From contig NZ_BOOR01000005.1 of NCBI RefSeq assembly GCF_016863335.1, positions 186,001 through 250,000 on the forward strand: a stretch of 64,000 bases of DNA, given 5' to 3'. The notes below the pieces were generated by a model. The model saw only the letters and a list, made by a program, of their open reading frames with translations, had not been told where the DNA came from and did no database searches. Below, piece by piece: positions 1 to 8,418 of the stretch. A program made the position numbers and the translations under genes. Source of the stretch: Planotetraspora thailandica. GTDB taxonomy: Bacteria > Actinomycetota > Actinomycetes > Streptosporangiales > Streptosporangiaceae. The first letter of the stretch is position 1, and each line of letters opens with the position of its first letter.

Positions 1-293
1 AGGACGACGAAGGTCGCGCGGGTGTTGCCGGAGAAGACCTCGTCCGGCGTGCCCAGGCTCGGCGCGGGGATGGCGGCGAGATGGACGACGGCGTCCACGG
101 CGTCGAGCGCCTCCCGCACGGCGGCCTGGTCGTCGGCACGCCCGGTCACCACCCGGTCGGCGGGCAGGTCTCCGGGGTCGTGCAGGTCGAGTGCCGTGGC
201 GGGCACGCCCCGGCCGGCAAGGAGTTCGAGCGTCGCGCGTCCGAGCCTGCCCGCCGCACCTGTCACCAGCACCCGCCGGACGACGCCGGTCAT
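1..293 (-). CDS. NAD-dependent epimerase/dehydratase family protein (partial)
   Basis: The N-terminal 97 residues are present and the rest runs off the left edge. The start is an ATG read from 293 downwards. The N-terminus reads VRRVLVTGAAGRLGRATLEL, a Rossmann glycine-rich NAD(P) motif of the GxxGxxG type. It is followed by an acidic strand end (ALDLHD) and by VDAVVHLAAIP, the strand-4 motif of extended short-chain dehydrogenases. These features support a nucleotide-sugar epimerase/dehydratase-like oxidoreductase. The catalytic YxxxK lies outside the window, so the substrate cannot be named. Confidence 0.85.
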   Translation of the reverse strand, partial: MTGVVRRVLVTGAAGRLGRATLELLAGRGVPATALDLHDPGDLPADRVVTGRADDQAAVREALDAVDAVVHLAAIPAPSLGTPDEVFSGNTRATFVV

Positions 294-389
294 GCAGCCC
301 ACCACCACTTGTTGGAACGCGAACGTTGTGCCCGGTGCGCACGCTTCCACGACACCAATCGTCTGGCAAGTCGGCTCCCGGCCCCGGGG

Positions 390-1379
390 TCAGTCCTCGG
401 CGCCGGTGATCCTTTCGGGCAGGCCGAAGTAGGCGAACACGTCCTGGTCCTGGAAGACGGTGTTGCGGCTGATGCCCGAATCCGTGACGGTGAAGACCTG
501 GAGGGTGTGCAGGGCATACCCGCCGTCCGCGGCACGCGTGTAGGCGGCCAACGCGGGTTGTCCGTTCGCGTGCGCCGGCACCATACGCCAGTTCGTGCCC
601 CGAAGCGTGAAGGCGCGTGCGATGAAGCGGATGTACGCCTCGCGGCCGACATACCAGTTGAGGAACGGTGGCATCTCCAGCAAGGCGTCATCGGTCAGCA
701 GCTTCTCCAGAGCCGCCAGGTCGGCGTTCTCGAACGCGACGACATAGCGTTCGATCTGGGCGCGGTGGCCGGGATCGGCGGGCTCGTCGATCTGGTCCTC
801 GCCCAACCCGGACTCGCCGAGCCGCGTCCTGGCCCGTTGCAGGGCACTGTTCACCGCGGCCGTCGTCATGTTCAGCGCCGCGGCCACGTCTGCTGCGGGC
901 CAGTCCAGCACCTCGCGCAGGATGAGCACGGCCCGCTGACGGGGCGGCAGGAACTGCATCGCGGCGACGAAGGCCAGCCGCAACGAACCCCGCGAGAGCA
1001 GGATGCCCGCCGGGTCACCGAGCATCGCGTCGGGGATCGGCTGGAGCCACGGCACCTCCTCGCCACGGATCAGGGGGGCCTCGGGATCGTCGTAGGGCGG
1101 CGCGCCGAGCCCGGAGGGCAGCGGGCGGCGGCTGCGCTGCTCAAGCGCGGTCAGGCAGGCGTTGGTGGCGATCCGGTAGAGCCAGGTGCGCAGCGCCGCG
1201 CGGCTCGGGTCGTATTGGTCATACGCCCGCCAGGCACGCAGCAAGGTCTCCTGCAGCAGATCCTCGGCGTCGTGCACCGAGCCGAGCATCTGATAACAGT
1301 GCGCCAGCAACTCCCGCCGGAACGGATCGGTCTGGACGGTGAAGTCCTCGCTGGTCGATGTCGCCACCCTGTCCTCCAT
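390..1379 (-). CDS. ECF sigma factor with C-terminal SnoaL-like domain (SigG/SigX5 type)
   Basis: This is a 329-residue RNA polymerase sigma factor. Region 2 is visible as FRRELLAHCYQMLGSVHDAED and region 4 as LPPRQRAVLILREVLDWPAADVAAALN, followed by the helix-turn-helix. The last ~130 residues (AQIERYVVAFENADLAALEKLLTDDA onward) form a SnoaL/NTF2-like domain, as in the SigG/SigX5 group of ECF factors. In that group the C-terminal extension replaces a separate anti-sigma factor in controlling activity (family knowledge). The ATG at 1379 was chosen because the longer open frame upstream has no sigma homology. A SnoaL-like gene is transcribed divergently 130 bp away, and shared control is likely but inferred. 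Confidence 0.9.
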   Translation of the reverse strand: MEDRVATSTSEDFTVQTDPFRRELLAHCYQMLGSVHDAEDLLQETLLRAWRAYDQYDPSRAALRTWLYRIATNACLTALEQRSRRPLPSGLGAPPYDDPEAPLIRGEEVPWLQPIPDAMLGDPAGILLSRGSLRLAFVAAMQFLPPRQRAVLILREVLDWPAADVAAALNMTTAAVNSALQRARTRLGESGLGEDQIDEPADPGHRAQIERYVVAFENADLAALEKLLTDDALLEMPPFLNWYVGREAYIRFIARAFTLRGTNWRMVPAHANGQPALAAYTRAADGGYALHTLQVFTVTDSGISRNTVFQDQDVFAYFGLPERITGAED

Positions 1380-1509
1380 CACGCGCGTACGCCCCGGCGC
1401 CCATACATACCGGCAGGCGTTCCGAAAGTCATCGCCGCGCGAACGATGAGTCGTGGTGCGCCGCCAGGTAAGTACCGGCGAAGGCAGCACACCGACGGAA
1501 GGAACGACC

Positions 1510-1896
1510 ATGACCGACACCAAGGACCGCGAGGTCCTCGCCGTGCTCGACGGCGTCTACAAGGCCTGGGCGGACAACGATGCCGACGCCTTGGTGGCCT
1601 CCTACACCGAGGACGCGACCTCGATCCTGCCCGGCTCCTACAGCGCCGGCCGCGCCGCGACCCGCGACCGCATGGCGGCGGCCTTCGCCGGCCCGCTCAA
1701 GGGCAGCCAGGTCCGGGACGAGGTGCAGAGCGTCCGCCGTCTCGGCGCCGACGCGGCCATCGTCGTCACCAGGAGCGTCGTCGTGATGGCCGGCGAGACC
1801 GAGGCCCCCGACGACCGCTGGGTGGTCGCAACCTGGACCCTCACCCGCCAGAACGGCAGGTGGCTCCTGGCCGCCTACCACAACTGCCCCGCCTGA
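1510..1896 (+). CDS. SgcJ/EcaC-type SnoaL-like (NTF2 superfamily) protein
   Basis: The gene encodes 128 residues forming one NTF2-like cone fold: an N-terminal helix (VLAVLDGVYKAWADNDADALVASYTEDA), a middle strand region, and a C-terminal strand pair (WVVATWTLTRQNGRWLLAAYHN). This matches the SgcJ/EcaC family, whose members bind small hydrophobic ligands and whose reactions are mostly unknown. The ATG at 1510 is preceded by a purine-rich ribosome site (GGAAGGAA). It diverges from the ECF sigma gene, which itself ends in a related fold, so the pair may be one regulatory unit. Confidence 0.8.
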   Translation: MTDTKDREVLAVLDGVYKAWADNDADALVASYTEDATSILPGSYSAGRAATRDRMAAAFAGPLKGSQVRDEVQSVRRLGADAAIVVTRSVVVMAGETEAPDDRWVVATWTLTRQNGRWLLAAYHNCPA

Positions 1897-1905
1897 CCCC
1901 GGGCG

Positions 1906-1936
1906 CCGTCGCCGCCCACACGGATGGCGGCGACGG
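1906..1936 (+). terminator. Stem-loop after the SnoaL-like gene
   Basis: A perfect 11-bp stem (CCGTCGCCGCC with GGCGGCGACGG) closes a 9-nt loop ten bases after the stop codon. There is no T-run, which is common for actinobacterial terminators. Confidence 0.55.
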
Positions 1937-2024
1937 CCGTTGTGGCGGCCGTATGGGCTGCCCAGCCGATGAGCCAGGGGGCCGGGTCGGGCAGCGCGTG
2001 GTGCGGGCTGAGAGCAGCACAGGA

Positions 2025-4526
2025 TCACGCGGTAGCGGAACCGGAATGATAGGCGCAGCCATCATAGTTGCGCCTATCAAAACCTCCCCGACGTCGGCGA
2101 TGGCTATGCCGCCTATCGCGGTCTGCGCCAGCGCATGGGGTGAGCACGTGTCGCCGCCCACCGTCGAGACGTCGTGGGCGGATCTGCCGGAGGATGGTCT
2201 CGTCGGTGATCTTGCTGTCTCCGGCGAGGAGGAACGCCTTGCTGAGGATGAGGGACATCCGGCCGTCCTCCTCGAACGGAAGGAACACCTTGCCGCCCCG
2301 ATTGGAGGCGGTGACGATGCACAGATACACGTCGCCGGGGTCCATGAGGATGTTGGCACTGCCTAAGTGGATCTTGTACGTGCGCAGGTCGCCGCGCACC
2401 ACCAGGTAGCGCTCGGTGAGCGTGCACCGGTCGGCTATGGCCGTTCGGGGGAGGATCCGGGCCAGGGCGTCGCGGCGCACCTCGGCGGACGGCGGAAGCT
2501 CGCCGAACGTCACCTCGCGCCAGTAGTCCACGTAACGGTCCTCGCCCCGGTCCACCCAGGCCGTGTCGGCGGCGATCGAGGTGACCGCGATGAACAGGTC
2601 GACGTCGCGCATCGCCTCGCTGAACACCAGCGGCGGCACGCCGGCCAGATCACGCGCCTGCCACCCGCGGCCCTCGCGCCGTTCGAACCTGACCTGGTCG
2701 GTGGCGGCCAGCTCCACCTCGTATCCGCCGTCCTGCATACCGGCCGCCTCGTAGTGGAACGTGACGCGCCAGCCGCCCTCCGCCAGCTCCTTCCTGGCCT
2801 CCGCGTCGTATCCGCCGTCGAAGGTGCCCAGCCAGTTCGTCTGCCAGCCGCGCTCCTTGACGATCGCGTACAGCCGCGAGTGGCCGACGATGTGGGCCGC
2901 GAACCGGTTGGAGTAGACGCGGGTCTCCCGCTCGGCCGGGGTGAGCAAGTAGACCTCGCGGAACGCCTGCTTGAACGGCTGACGCAGACGCCGCTCGGTC
3001 ACCGTCTCCCGTAAGGCCATGACCTCGTCCAGGGACGCCCCGGCCGGATGCCAAAGCCGGACCGGTCCGGCCGTCACCTCGTCGGCGAACCGCGCGTCGC
3101 CCTCCGCCGTCCAGATCAGCCCGCGTGCGATGACACCGGTGACCGGATGGTCCCGGTAGTGACGGACCCACTCCTCGTACGGCCAGGCCCGGTCCTCGGC
3201 GAACAGCCCTTCGACCCGGGCGCGCTCGGCCGCAAGCGTCTGCCGGATCTCCTTCCGCAACGTCTTGACCGCCGCGAGCTCGGGAGACTCCTTGAGCGCG
3301 GCCGGGATCGAGCGCACGACCTTCCCCTCCGGAGACCGGAAGCTGAGCCGCACGGTCGTCGCGTCCTCGATCGCGAGCGTGGCGGTCCACTCGCCGATCG
3401 TGCGCGTGAGCGTTCCGTCCGGGCCGAGCCCATGAGAAGGGATGCTGCGTTCGAGCAGTTGGCCCGGCGTGATGCCCTGACGGCCCGCCGCGGTGATGAG
3501 CGCGGTGTCGATCTGCTTCCTCAGCGCCCGGTGCCGGATCGCCTGCTGGAGTTGCGCCAAAGCCGGGACTGCCGAGGGATCGTCGCAGTCGCCGAGCGCG
3601 TTGATCGCGGCTCCGGACAACCTGAGCTCCTCGCGGTCGCCGCGGCGGGCACCGGAGGTGCGCAGCGCGAGATCGGCCAGCGACGGCACGAGGCCGTAGG
3701 CTCGCGCGAGCGTGGCCGCCCAGATGAAACCGCGGGCCACGTCGACGTTCTCGTCCGACACGATCAGGCGAGGCGTCACCCGGCCGAATGCGTCCAGCGC
3801 CACCTGCGCGAGCTCACGGGCGCCGGCTTCCTGGAGCAGTTCCAGGCACCGCGTCCGCCACGTCTTCGTGGGCCTCGGGGCGGACAGCTCGCCGGCGTGC
3901 TCGACGAGCCTGACCAGGTGAACGGGCGGAGTGCGACCGAGATGACGGCGCACGGCGACGGCCCACTCGTCCGACGGGACCAGCGCCGACACGGGCAGCG
4001 CGTCCGGATCGGTCTGGAGCGCCTGTGCGATCCGGCGCACCAGCCTGCGGCGCATCGCGGCCTCGATGGAGCTTTCGGCGACGGCCTTCATGATCGAGGT
4101 GAGTGGTTCTCGCACCATCGCCCGCTCCTCGGCGTCGAATTCCGCGGCGAGCTCCACCACGCGGGACAACCATCCTTCGTCCAGCCAGTGGAAGCTCCGC
4201 CCCTGCAGCGCGGTGAGAAGCGCGGCCACCTCGGGGAAGGTCCACTCCTCGGTGCCGGACAGCGCCAGCGCGAACTCCTTCTCGTAGCCCGACCATCTCG
4301 AGGCGAGGCAGATCGTGGCGGCCCGCCGCTCCGCGCCGCGTGTCCGGGCCAGCCGGTGAGCCATGTCCCGGCGGGCCGCCACAGTTCGCTTTCCCGCCCC
4401 CGCCCCCCGCGTGCCGGAAGTCTCGAGCCACTGCCGCCGCTCCGCCTCCAGCGCATCGATCTGCTTGAGCGCTTCCGACAACCAGCTCGCAGACGATTCG
4501 GCGGACGCGAGGGTCTCGTCAACCAT
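2025..4526 (-). CDS. DUF4132 domain-containing protein
   Basis: This large cytoplasmic protein (~833 residues) begins with a charged coiled-coil-like segment (ASWLSEALKQIDALEAERRQWLE). It continues with a helical HEAT-like repeat region and ends with the DUF4132 domain (FKQAFREVYLLTPAERETRVYSNRFAAHI ... RVYFERREG-like strands ... ILSKAFLLAGDSKITDETILRQI). DUF4132 proteins include MolR-like proteins, but the biochemical role is unknown. The ATG at 4526 follows GGGAAC; ATG 4538 is an alternative. Homology appears to stop at ILRQIRPR. The last ~45 residues are an Arg/His-rich tail overlapping a DNA palindrome. The divergent gene at 4663 is probably functionally linked. Confidence 0.8.
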   Translation of the reverse strand: MVDETLASAESSASWLSEALKQIDALEAERRQWLETSGTRGAGAGKRTVAARRDMAHRLARTRGAERRAATICLASRWSGYEKEFALALSGTEEWTFPEVAALLTALQGRSFHWLDEGWLSRVVELAAEFDAEERAMVREPLTSIMKAVAESSIEAAMRRRLVRRIAQALQTDPDALPVSALVPSDEWAVAVRRHLGRTPPVHLVRLVEHAGELSAPRPTKTWRTRCLELLQEAGARELAQVALDAFGRVTPRLIVSDENVDVARGFIWAATLARAYGLVPSLADLALRTSGARRGDREELRLSGAAINALGDCDDPSAVPALAQLQQAIRHRALRKQIDTALITAAGRQGITPGQLLERSIPSHGLGPDGTLTRTIGEWTATLAIEDATTVRLSFRSPEGKVVRSIPAALKESPELAAVKTLRKEIRQTLAAERARVEGLFAEDRAWPYEEWVRHYRDHPVTGVIARGLIWTAEGDARFADEVTAGPVRLWHPAGASLDEVMALRETVTERRLRQPFKQAFREVYLLTPAERETRVYSNRFAAHIVGHSRLYAIVKERGWQTNWLGTFDGGYDAEARKELAEGGWRVTFHYEAAGMQDGGYEVELAATDQVRFERREGRGWQARDLAGVPPLVFSEAMRDVDLFIAVTSIAADTAWVDRGEDRYVDYWREVTFGELPPSAEVRRDALARILPRTAIADRCTLTERYLVVRGDLRTYKIHLGSANILMDPGDVYLCIVTASNRGGKVFLPFEEDGRMSLILSKAFLLAGDSKITDETILRQIRPRRLDGGRRHVLTPCAGADRDRRHSHRRRRGGFDRRNYDGCAYHSGSATA
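2047..2079. repeat. 11-bp perfect inverted repeat
   Basis: TGATAGGCGCA and its exact reverse complement TGCGCCTATCA are separated by 11 bases. A further partial copy (GCCTATCGC) follows about 30 bases downstream. The element sits in the low-homology 3' tail of the DUF4132 gene and could be a terminator stem or a protein-binding site. Confidence 0.5.
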
Positions 4527-4662
4527 GGGTTCCCGCATGGACGGGATGGTGACATCGGCCACCGACAGAACCGCGCTGCCCCGGGAATGTCGCAGACGGC
4601 TGGTAGATCTGGGCGCACCCTCCACCTTGGAGGCGCCGGCTCAGGCTACCTTGGAGACGCCG

Positions 4663-5052
4663 ATGGCTCAGGTCACCTTCCGCGATGAGACGGCCACCGG
4701 GCGGACGCTGGAGGAGTTCACGCTGCCCGGCCTGCCCGAGCGGGTCTCCGCCCGCGAGCTCGTACGGCTCCGCGTGCGCGAGGTCGCCCGGCACAACGCG
4801 GCGCCTTCGACGAGGTTCAGCGGGCTGGTCACGCCCGACGACGCCGAGGCCGAGCTGAACGGCTACGGCCTGCGAACGCCGCGCCGCATCGACTGGGAAC
4901 GCCAGGCCGGCATCGCGGAGAAGGCCTTCCGGCGCAACGGCTTCATCCTGCTGGTGGGCGACCGGCAGATCGACGACCTCGACGAGCAGATCGACCTGGC
5001 CGGCGATCCGGTGGTCTCCTTCATCAAGCTGGTCCCGCTGGTCGGCGGCTGA
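4663..5052 (+). CDS. Conserved hypothetical protein (DUF4132-linked)
   Basis: This is a 129-residue soluble protein with no signal peptide. It starts MAQVTFRDETATGRTLEEFTL, contains SARELVRLRVREVARHN, and has a C-terminal segment AFRRNGFILLVGDRQIDDLDEQIDL ending in a hydrophobic strand (VVSFIKLVPLVGG). I do not recognise a named domain. A GGAG ribosome site lies 7 bases before the ATG. It is divergent from the DUF4132 gene with a 136-bp shared promoter region, which suggests but does not prove a common role. Confidence 0.65.
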   Translation: MAQVTFRDETATGRTLEEFTLPGLPERVSARELVRLRVREVARHNAAPSTRFSGLVTPDDAEAELNGYGLRTPRRIDWERQAGIAEKAFRRNGFILLVGDRQIDDLDEQIDLAGDPVVSFIKLVPLVGG

Positions 5053-5073
5053 CCCGGTGGGAAGGGTCAGCCG
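5046..5073. terminator. Bidirectional terminator between convergent genes
   Basis: CGGCTGACCC and GGGTCAGCCG form a 10-bp stem with an 8-nt loop. The arms overlap the stop codons of both convergent genes (4663-5052 and 5067-6386), so one hairpin can serve both transcripts. Confidence 0.7.
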
Positions 5074-6386
5074 GCGAACAGCAGCAGCAGACCGGCGACC
5101 GTGTAGAGCACCATCAGCACCAGCAGGGGCACCTGCCCGACGACGGCGGTGCGCCGGGGGAACAACGCCAGCGCCCGATCGTGGGCCAGCACGGTGCCGA
5201 GCACGTGGCCGATGATGATGACCGTCACCTGGAGCATGGCGATCCCGGCCGGGGTGTTGCCGAGGCCGCCGACCGTCCAGCCGGATGTGCCCAGCCAGTC
5301 GCTCCCGTTGACCAGGGGATCGGAGAGCAGGGCGATCGTGCGCTGCCCTTCGAGCAGGAAGAGCGTGTAGTAGTGCGCGATCAAGTAGCCCACGGCGATC
5401 GGCACGACCGAGTGGGCCAGCTCGCCCGCCGTCGTGCCGCGTTCGGCCCCGCCCCACCGTCCGGCCAGGCCGGTCGCCCCCAGGAAGGCCGCCAGCACCA
5501 GGCCGATGACGCCGAGCAGGCCTGCCGTACCCATGAGGGGCCCGGGCAGCGGGCTCTCCTGGACGAAACGCACCCAGACGGGGGCGTTGGACAGGCTGTC
5601 GTACATCGTGGACCCGAGCAGCACCACGACCAGCACGGTCAGCCCGGGGGCCGGTCGCAGCCCTGCCATGCCGTCGAGCGAATTACGCCAGGTGAGCACG
5701 CCGTCGTCGCGTCGCGTCACGGGGGCGAGCCTGCCGATGAGGGAGCCGTACGCCTCGAACGCGTCTCCCTTGTCGAACCACCGGGCGCCGAAGACGACCG
5801 CTCCCGCGAGCATGAGGACCGCGTAGGCCGCCAGCCACGTCCCGATGACGGGAAGGGTGGCCCTTTCCGGGGCGACGAGCTCCAGCCAGACGAACGCGAA
5901 CAGCCCGGCGGCGGCGGGCCAGTAGCCGAGCCCGGGGGGCAGCGGGCGGAGCCCCCGTTCGGGGTCGCGCCGCAGCGCCAGGCACGCCAGCAGGTGCAGC
6001 GTTCGCAACGGGTTGAGGGCACGCCAGACCGGCCCGAGCAGCAGCGACAGCGGGATCAGCCCGACCCAGAACAGGACGTAGAACGCCCCCGCCGTGGGGT
6101 TGTCCACGTCGTCGGGGCCGAAGATCAGCCCGACGCAGAAGTACGCCGCGACGACGAGCCCGGCCACCCGCCACACCCACGCCCACGCGGGGGCCGCGAC
6201 GACCCGCTGGGCCACGCCGGCCAGGGGCCGGGTGCGCGCGAGCACGCCGCCCAGCCGCGGCTCGGTCCACAACGCGCCGAGGGCCGCGAACGACACCAGC
6301 AGCGCGAGGATCGCGCCGGTCAGCGCGGCCGAGAACGGGATCGGCAGGTCCTGGCGCCCGCCGACGCCGTGCGCCAGCAACATCAC
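5067..6386 (-). CDS. Polytopic membrane protein of a putative copper-related operon
   Basis: This 439-residue integral membrane protein has about ten hydrophobic segments, for example AALTGAILALLVSFAALGAL and VVVAYFCVGLIFGPDD. Conserved-looking loops include FGPDDVDNPTAG, GPVWRALNPLRTLH and ALFPRRTA. Histidines within or near membrane segments (HYYTLFLLEG, GHVLGTVLAHDRAL) could bind metal or heme, but this is inference. It is the last gene of a run (7750 to 5067) with a CopC-domain protein and a cupredoxin-like lipoprotein, with a 6-bp gap to the lipoprotein gene. I do not recognise the family by name. Confidence 0.65.
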   Translation of the reverse strand: MMLLAHGVGGRQDLPIPFSAALTGAILALLVSFAALGALWTEPRLGGVLARTRPLAGVAQRVVAAPAWAWVWRVAGLVVAAYFCVGLIFGPDDVDNPTAGAFYVLFWVGLIPLSLLLGPVWRALNPLRTLHLLACLALRRDPERGLRPLPPGLGYWPAAAGLFAFVWLELVAPERATLPVIGTWLAAYAVLMLAGAVVFGARWFDKGDAFEAYGSLIGRLAPVTRRDDGVLTWRNSLDGMAGLRPAPGLTVLVVVLLGSTMYDSLSNAPVWVRFVQESPLPGPLMGTAGLLGVIGLVLAAFLGATGLAGRWGGAERGTTAGELAHSVVPIAVGYLIAHYYTLFLLEGQRTIALLSDPLVNGSDWLGTSGWTVGGLGNTPAGIAMLQVTVIIIGHVLGTVLAHDRALALFPRRTAVVGQVPLLVLMVLYTVAGLLLLFAG

Positions 6387-6392
6387 GCGTCC

Positions 6393-6794
6393 TTAACGGA
6401 CCGCGAGCTGCAGCAGCTGGAGGCCCGACTCGTGCGTCTCGACCTCGAACAGGCCGTCCTGGTCGGCGACGAACTCGATCGTCGCGGGGGTGCCGGGCTG
6501 CAGGCTCGCCTCCTTGTCGTAGCCGTGCACGTGCGCCTCGTCGGCCACGTCGCTCGTCACGATGATCCGTACGGTCTGGCCTTTGGCCACGTCGATCCGC
6601 CCCGGCGGCGGCGTCACGGTCTTGCCGGCGATGGTCACGTTGATCTCCTTCACCGACGCCGCGGACGCGGCCGGCGCTGCCGGGGCGGCGGACGCGTCAC
6701 TCGTGCCGCCGCACGCCGACGTGCCCGCCAGCAGGGCGGAAGCGAGCACGAGACCGGTCAGCGAGGAGAGGCGGCGGGCAGGGGAGGGCGTCAT
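6393..6794 (-). CDS. Cupredoxin-like lipoprotein
   Basis: The 133-residue precursor has a lipoprotein signal peptide (LSSLTGLVLASALLAGTSACGG, lipobox ending in Cys ~29), an Ala-rich linker and one beta-sandwich domain. That domain (INVTIAGKTVTPPPGRIDVAKGQTVRIIVTSD ... FEVETHESGLQLLQLAV) resembles cupredoxin-like proteins. Candidate ligands are the histidines in AHVHGYD and ETHESG; the blue-copper Cys is absent. It probably sits on the outer face of the membrane next to the CopC-like and membrane proteins of its operon. Confidence 0.75.
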   Translation of the reverse strand: MTPSPARRLSSLTGLVLASALLAGTSACGGTSDASAAPAAPAASAASVKEINVTIAGKTVTPPPGRIDVAKGQTVRIIVTSDVADEAHVHGYDKEASLQPGTPATIEFVADQDGLFEVETHESGLQLLQLAVR

Positions 6795-6826
6795 GGTGAC
6801 TCTCTTCCTTTGGTGCGGGGGATGGA

Positions 6827-7750
6827 TCAACGTCGCTTGCCGCTCTTGCGCGAAGGCCGGTGTGGATCGTCGCGCCGCTGCGCCAGCGGCGATTTGCCGG
6901 GCGGCACGGGAGCTCGTCTGGGCTCGCGCCTCGGGCCGTCTGCGGCGGGCCGTCGTGCGGCCCTGAGCACCATGAAACCCGCGCCCGCGACGAGCACGGC
7001 GGGCACCAGCCAGACCAGCACGCCGGTGCCCGACTCCGATCCCGACTCCGATTCCGATGCCGCCGGCGCGGTCAGTGCGGAGCCGTCGGCGGTCTGCTGG
7101 GAGGGGCCCGTGTCGCAGCCCGTTTCGGGCATGGTCCCGGGGGTGCACGGGGCCGCGGAAGCCGGGGCCGCGGTGGTCACGGTCTGCGGTCCGGCGGTCG
7201 AACGCCCGCCCTCGTGCCCTGCCTCGGCGACCGACGCGGCCGGCTGATTGGTCGGAGTCTGCCACCCCGCAGGTGCCTTCGTCATCGGCCCCTTGTAGGT
7301 GAAGCGCAGCTCGCCGCGCACCGGCTCGCCGTCCGAGGCGACCGTCATGTAGCGCGCGGTGTAGACGCCCTGCTCCGGCCAGTACCCGACGGGGATCTTG
7401 GCGGGATAGCCCATGTAGAACAGCTGGGGCTGCCAGACGCCGTCGATCAGATGATCCTCGCGGACCGGCTCGTCGAGGCGTTTGGGCTCCGCGGTCGTCC
7501 ACGGGCGGTCGATCCGTACGCCGCTGGGCGTGAAGACCGTGAAGTAGGAGTCCGGCTTGGGCGGCTCAGTGAAATACAGGAACACCGCCTCGATCGGCGT
7601 CCTCACCGTGCTGTCCTTGGCCGGGGTCGTCATGCCGAGCTGGCCGTGCGCCGAGGCGGGCGACGACATGACGGTCACGGCGAGACCGCCGACGACGGTC
7701 ACCACGAGCAGACGGGAGATCAGCCGCACCACGGCGGAGACGGAACGCAT
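6827..7750 (-). CDS. CopC domain protein with C-terminal membrane anchor
   Basis: This 307-residue protein has an N-terminal signal peptide cleaved after SPASA, leaving a mature N-terminal His-Gly as in CopC/PcoC copper chaperones. The CopC beta-barrel follows (MTTPAKDSTVRTPIEAVFLYFTEPP ... GVYTARYMTVASDGEPVRGELRFTY). It then has a Ser/Glu-rich linker, one transmembrane helix (GVLVWLVPAVLVAGAGFMVL) and a basic cytoplasmic tail. The architecture matches a wall-facing copper-binding protein. The ATG at 7750 was chosen because it begins the signal peptide. It is the first gene of the three-gene operon. Confidence 0.82.
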   Translation of the reverse strand: MRSVSAVVRLISRLLVVTVVGGLAVTVMSSPASAHGQLGMTTPAKDSTVRTPIEAVFLYFTEPPKPDSYFTVFTPSGVRIDRPWTTAEPKRLDEPVREDHLIDGVWQPQLFYMGYPAKIPVGYWPEQGVYTARYMTVASDGEPVRGELRFTYKGPMTKAPAGWQTPTNQPAASVAEAGHEGGRSTAGPQTVTTAAPASAAPCTPGTMPETGCDTGPSQQTADGSALTAPAASESESGSESGTGVLVWLVPAVLVAGAGFMVLRAARRPAADGPRREPRRAPVPPGKSPLAQRRDDPHRPSRKSGKRR

Positions 7751-8035
7751 GCGTAGGGGCGAGCGCAGAGCCGATCCTTTCCGGTACCGAACACGTGCGC
7801 CGACCACGTCTTGTTGCCATGAGCCCTCTCATGCGCCACGGGGGTGCCGACCCGAGTCACACGAGAGATCGTGCGCCACATTCTGTTCATGACGGAGATC
7901 GCACGTCAACCCTCCGCGAAGGCCCGCGTACCAGTGCTTTTCGACCCTGCAGCCGGTTCCGCCCCTGCGCGTATGGCACGACCTGCCCTCGTGGAAGTGC
8001 TGCCTCCGCCGACAGGCTCGGGTTACTGTCGAGTC

Positions 8036-8416
8036 ATGGTCTTCCCCATGCCGAGCCGGCACGAGCCGTCGGACGACGGAGAGCCCGGTTCGACGCCGCG
8101 AACCTCTTTGTGGCTTGCCCCATCGGGCGGGCAGGCCGAAAACGCCGACAAACAGTTCTCGGTGACCGTGCACTTCGACCGGAAAGACCTCGAAGCGCTT
8201 TCCGAGCGGGCTCGTGCGGACGGTGTCATGATCTCCGACGTGATACGCGCGGCCGTGCGTCGTGAGGTCGGCAACAAGGCGCACGTCGTCAGGCTGGTCC
8301 AGCGGTGGAATCTGCACCGTGAGGACATGGACGAGGCCGCCGACGCGCTCGGGGTGACCCGGATGTCCGATGACGAGTGGCACGGGATGGCGGACGGCAA
8401 GGGCCCGGGGGTCTGA
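8036..8416 (+). CDS. VapB-like antitoxin (ribbon-helix-helix)
   Basis: The predicted protein has 126 residues. A ribbon-helix-helix segment is visible in the middle (QFSVTVHFDRKDLEALSERARADGVMISDVIRAAVRREV). It is followed by a helical region likely to embrace the toxin (LVQRWNLHREDMDEAADALGVTRMSDDEW). The N-terminal ~40 residues are low-complexity, and the start is uncertain (ATG 8036 or 8048). The toxin gene begins 2 bp after the stop, the usual antitoxin-toxin layout. RHH antitoxins normally autoregulate their operon. Confidence 0.7.
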   Translation: MVFPMPSRHEPSDDGEPGSTPRTSLWLAPSGGQAENADKQFSVTVHFDRKDLEALSERARADGVMISDVIRAAVRREVGNKAHVVRLVQRWNLHREDMDEAADALGVTRMSDDEWHGMADGKGPGV

Positions 8417-8418
8417 AC

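Noticed and set aside
81-2366. Long plus-strand open frame across the sigma factor and SnoaL genes
   Set aside because: It is antisense to clear gene families and its translation has no family features; high GC gives long spurious frames.
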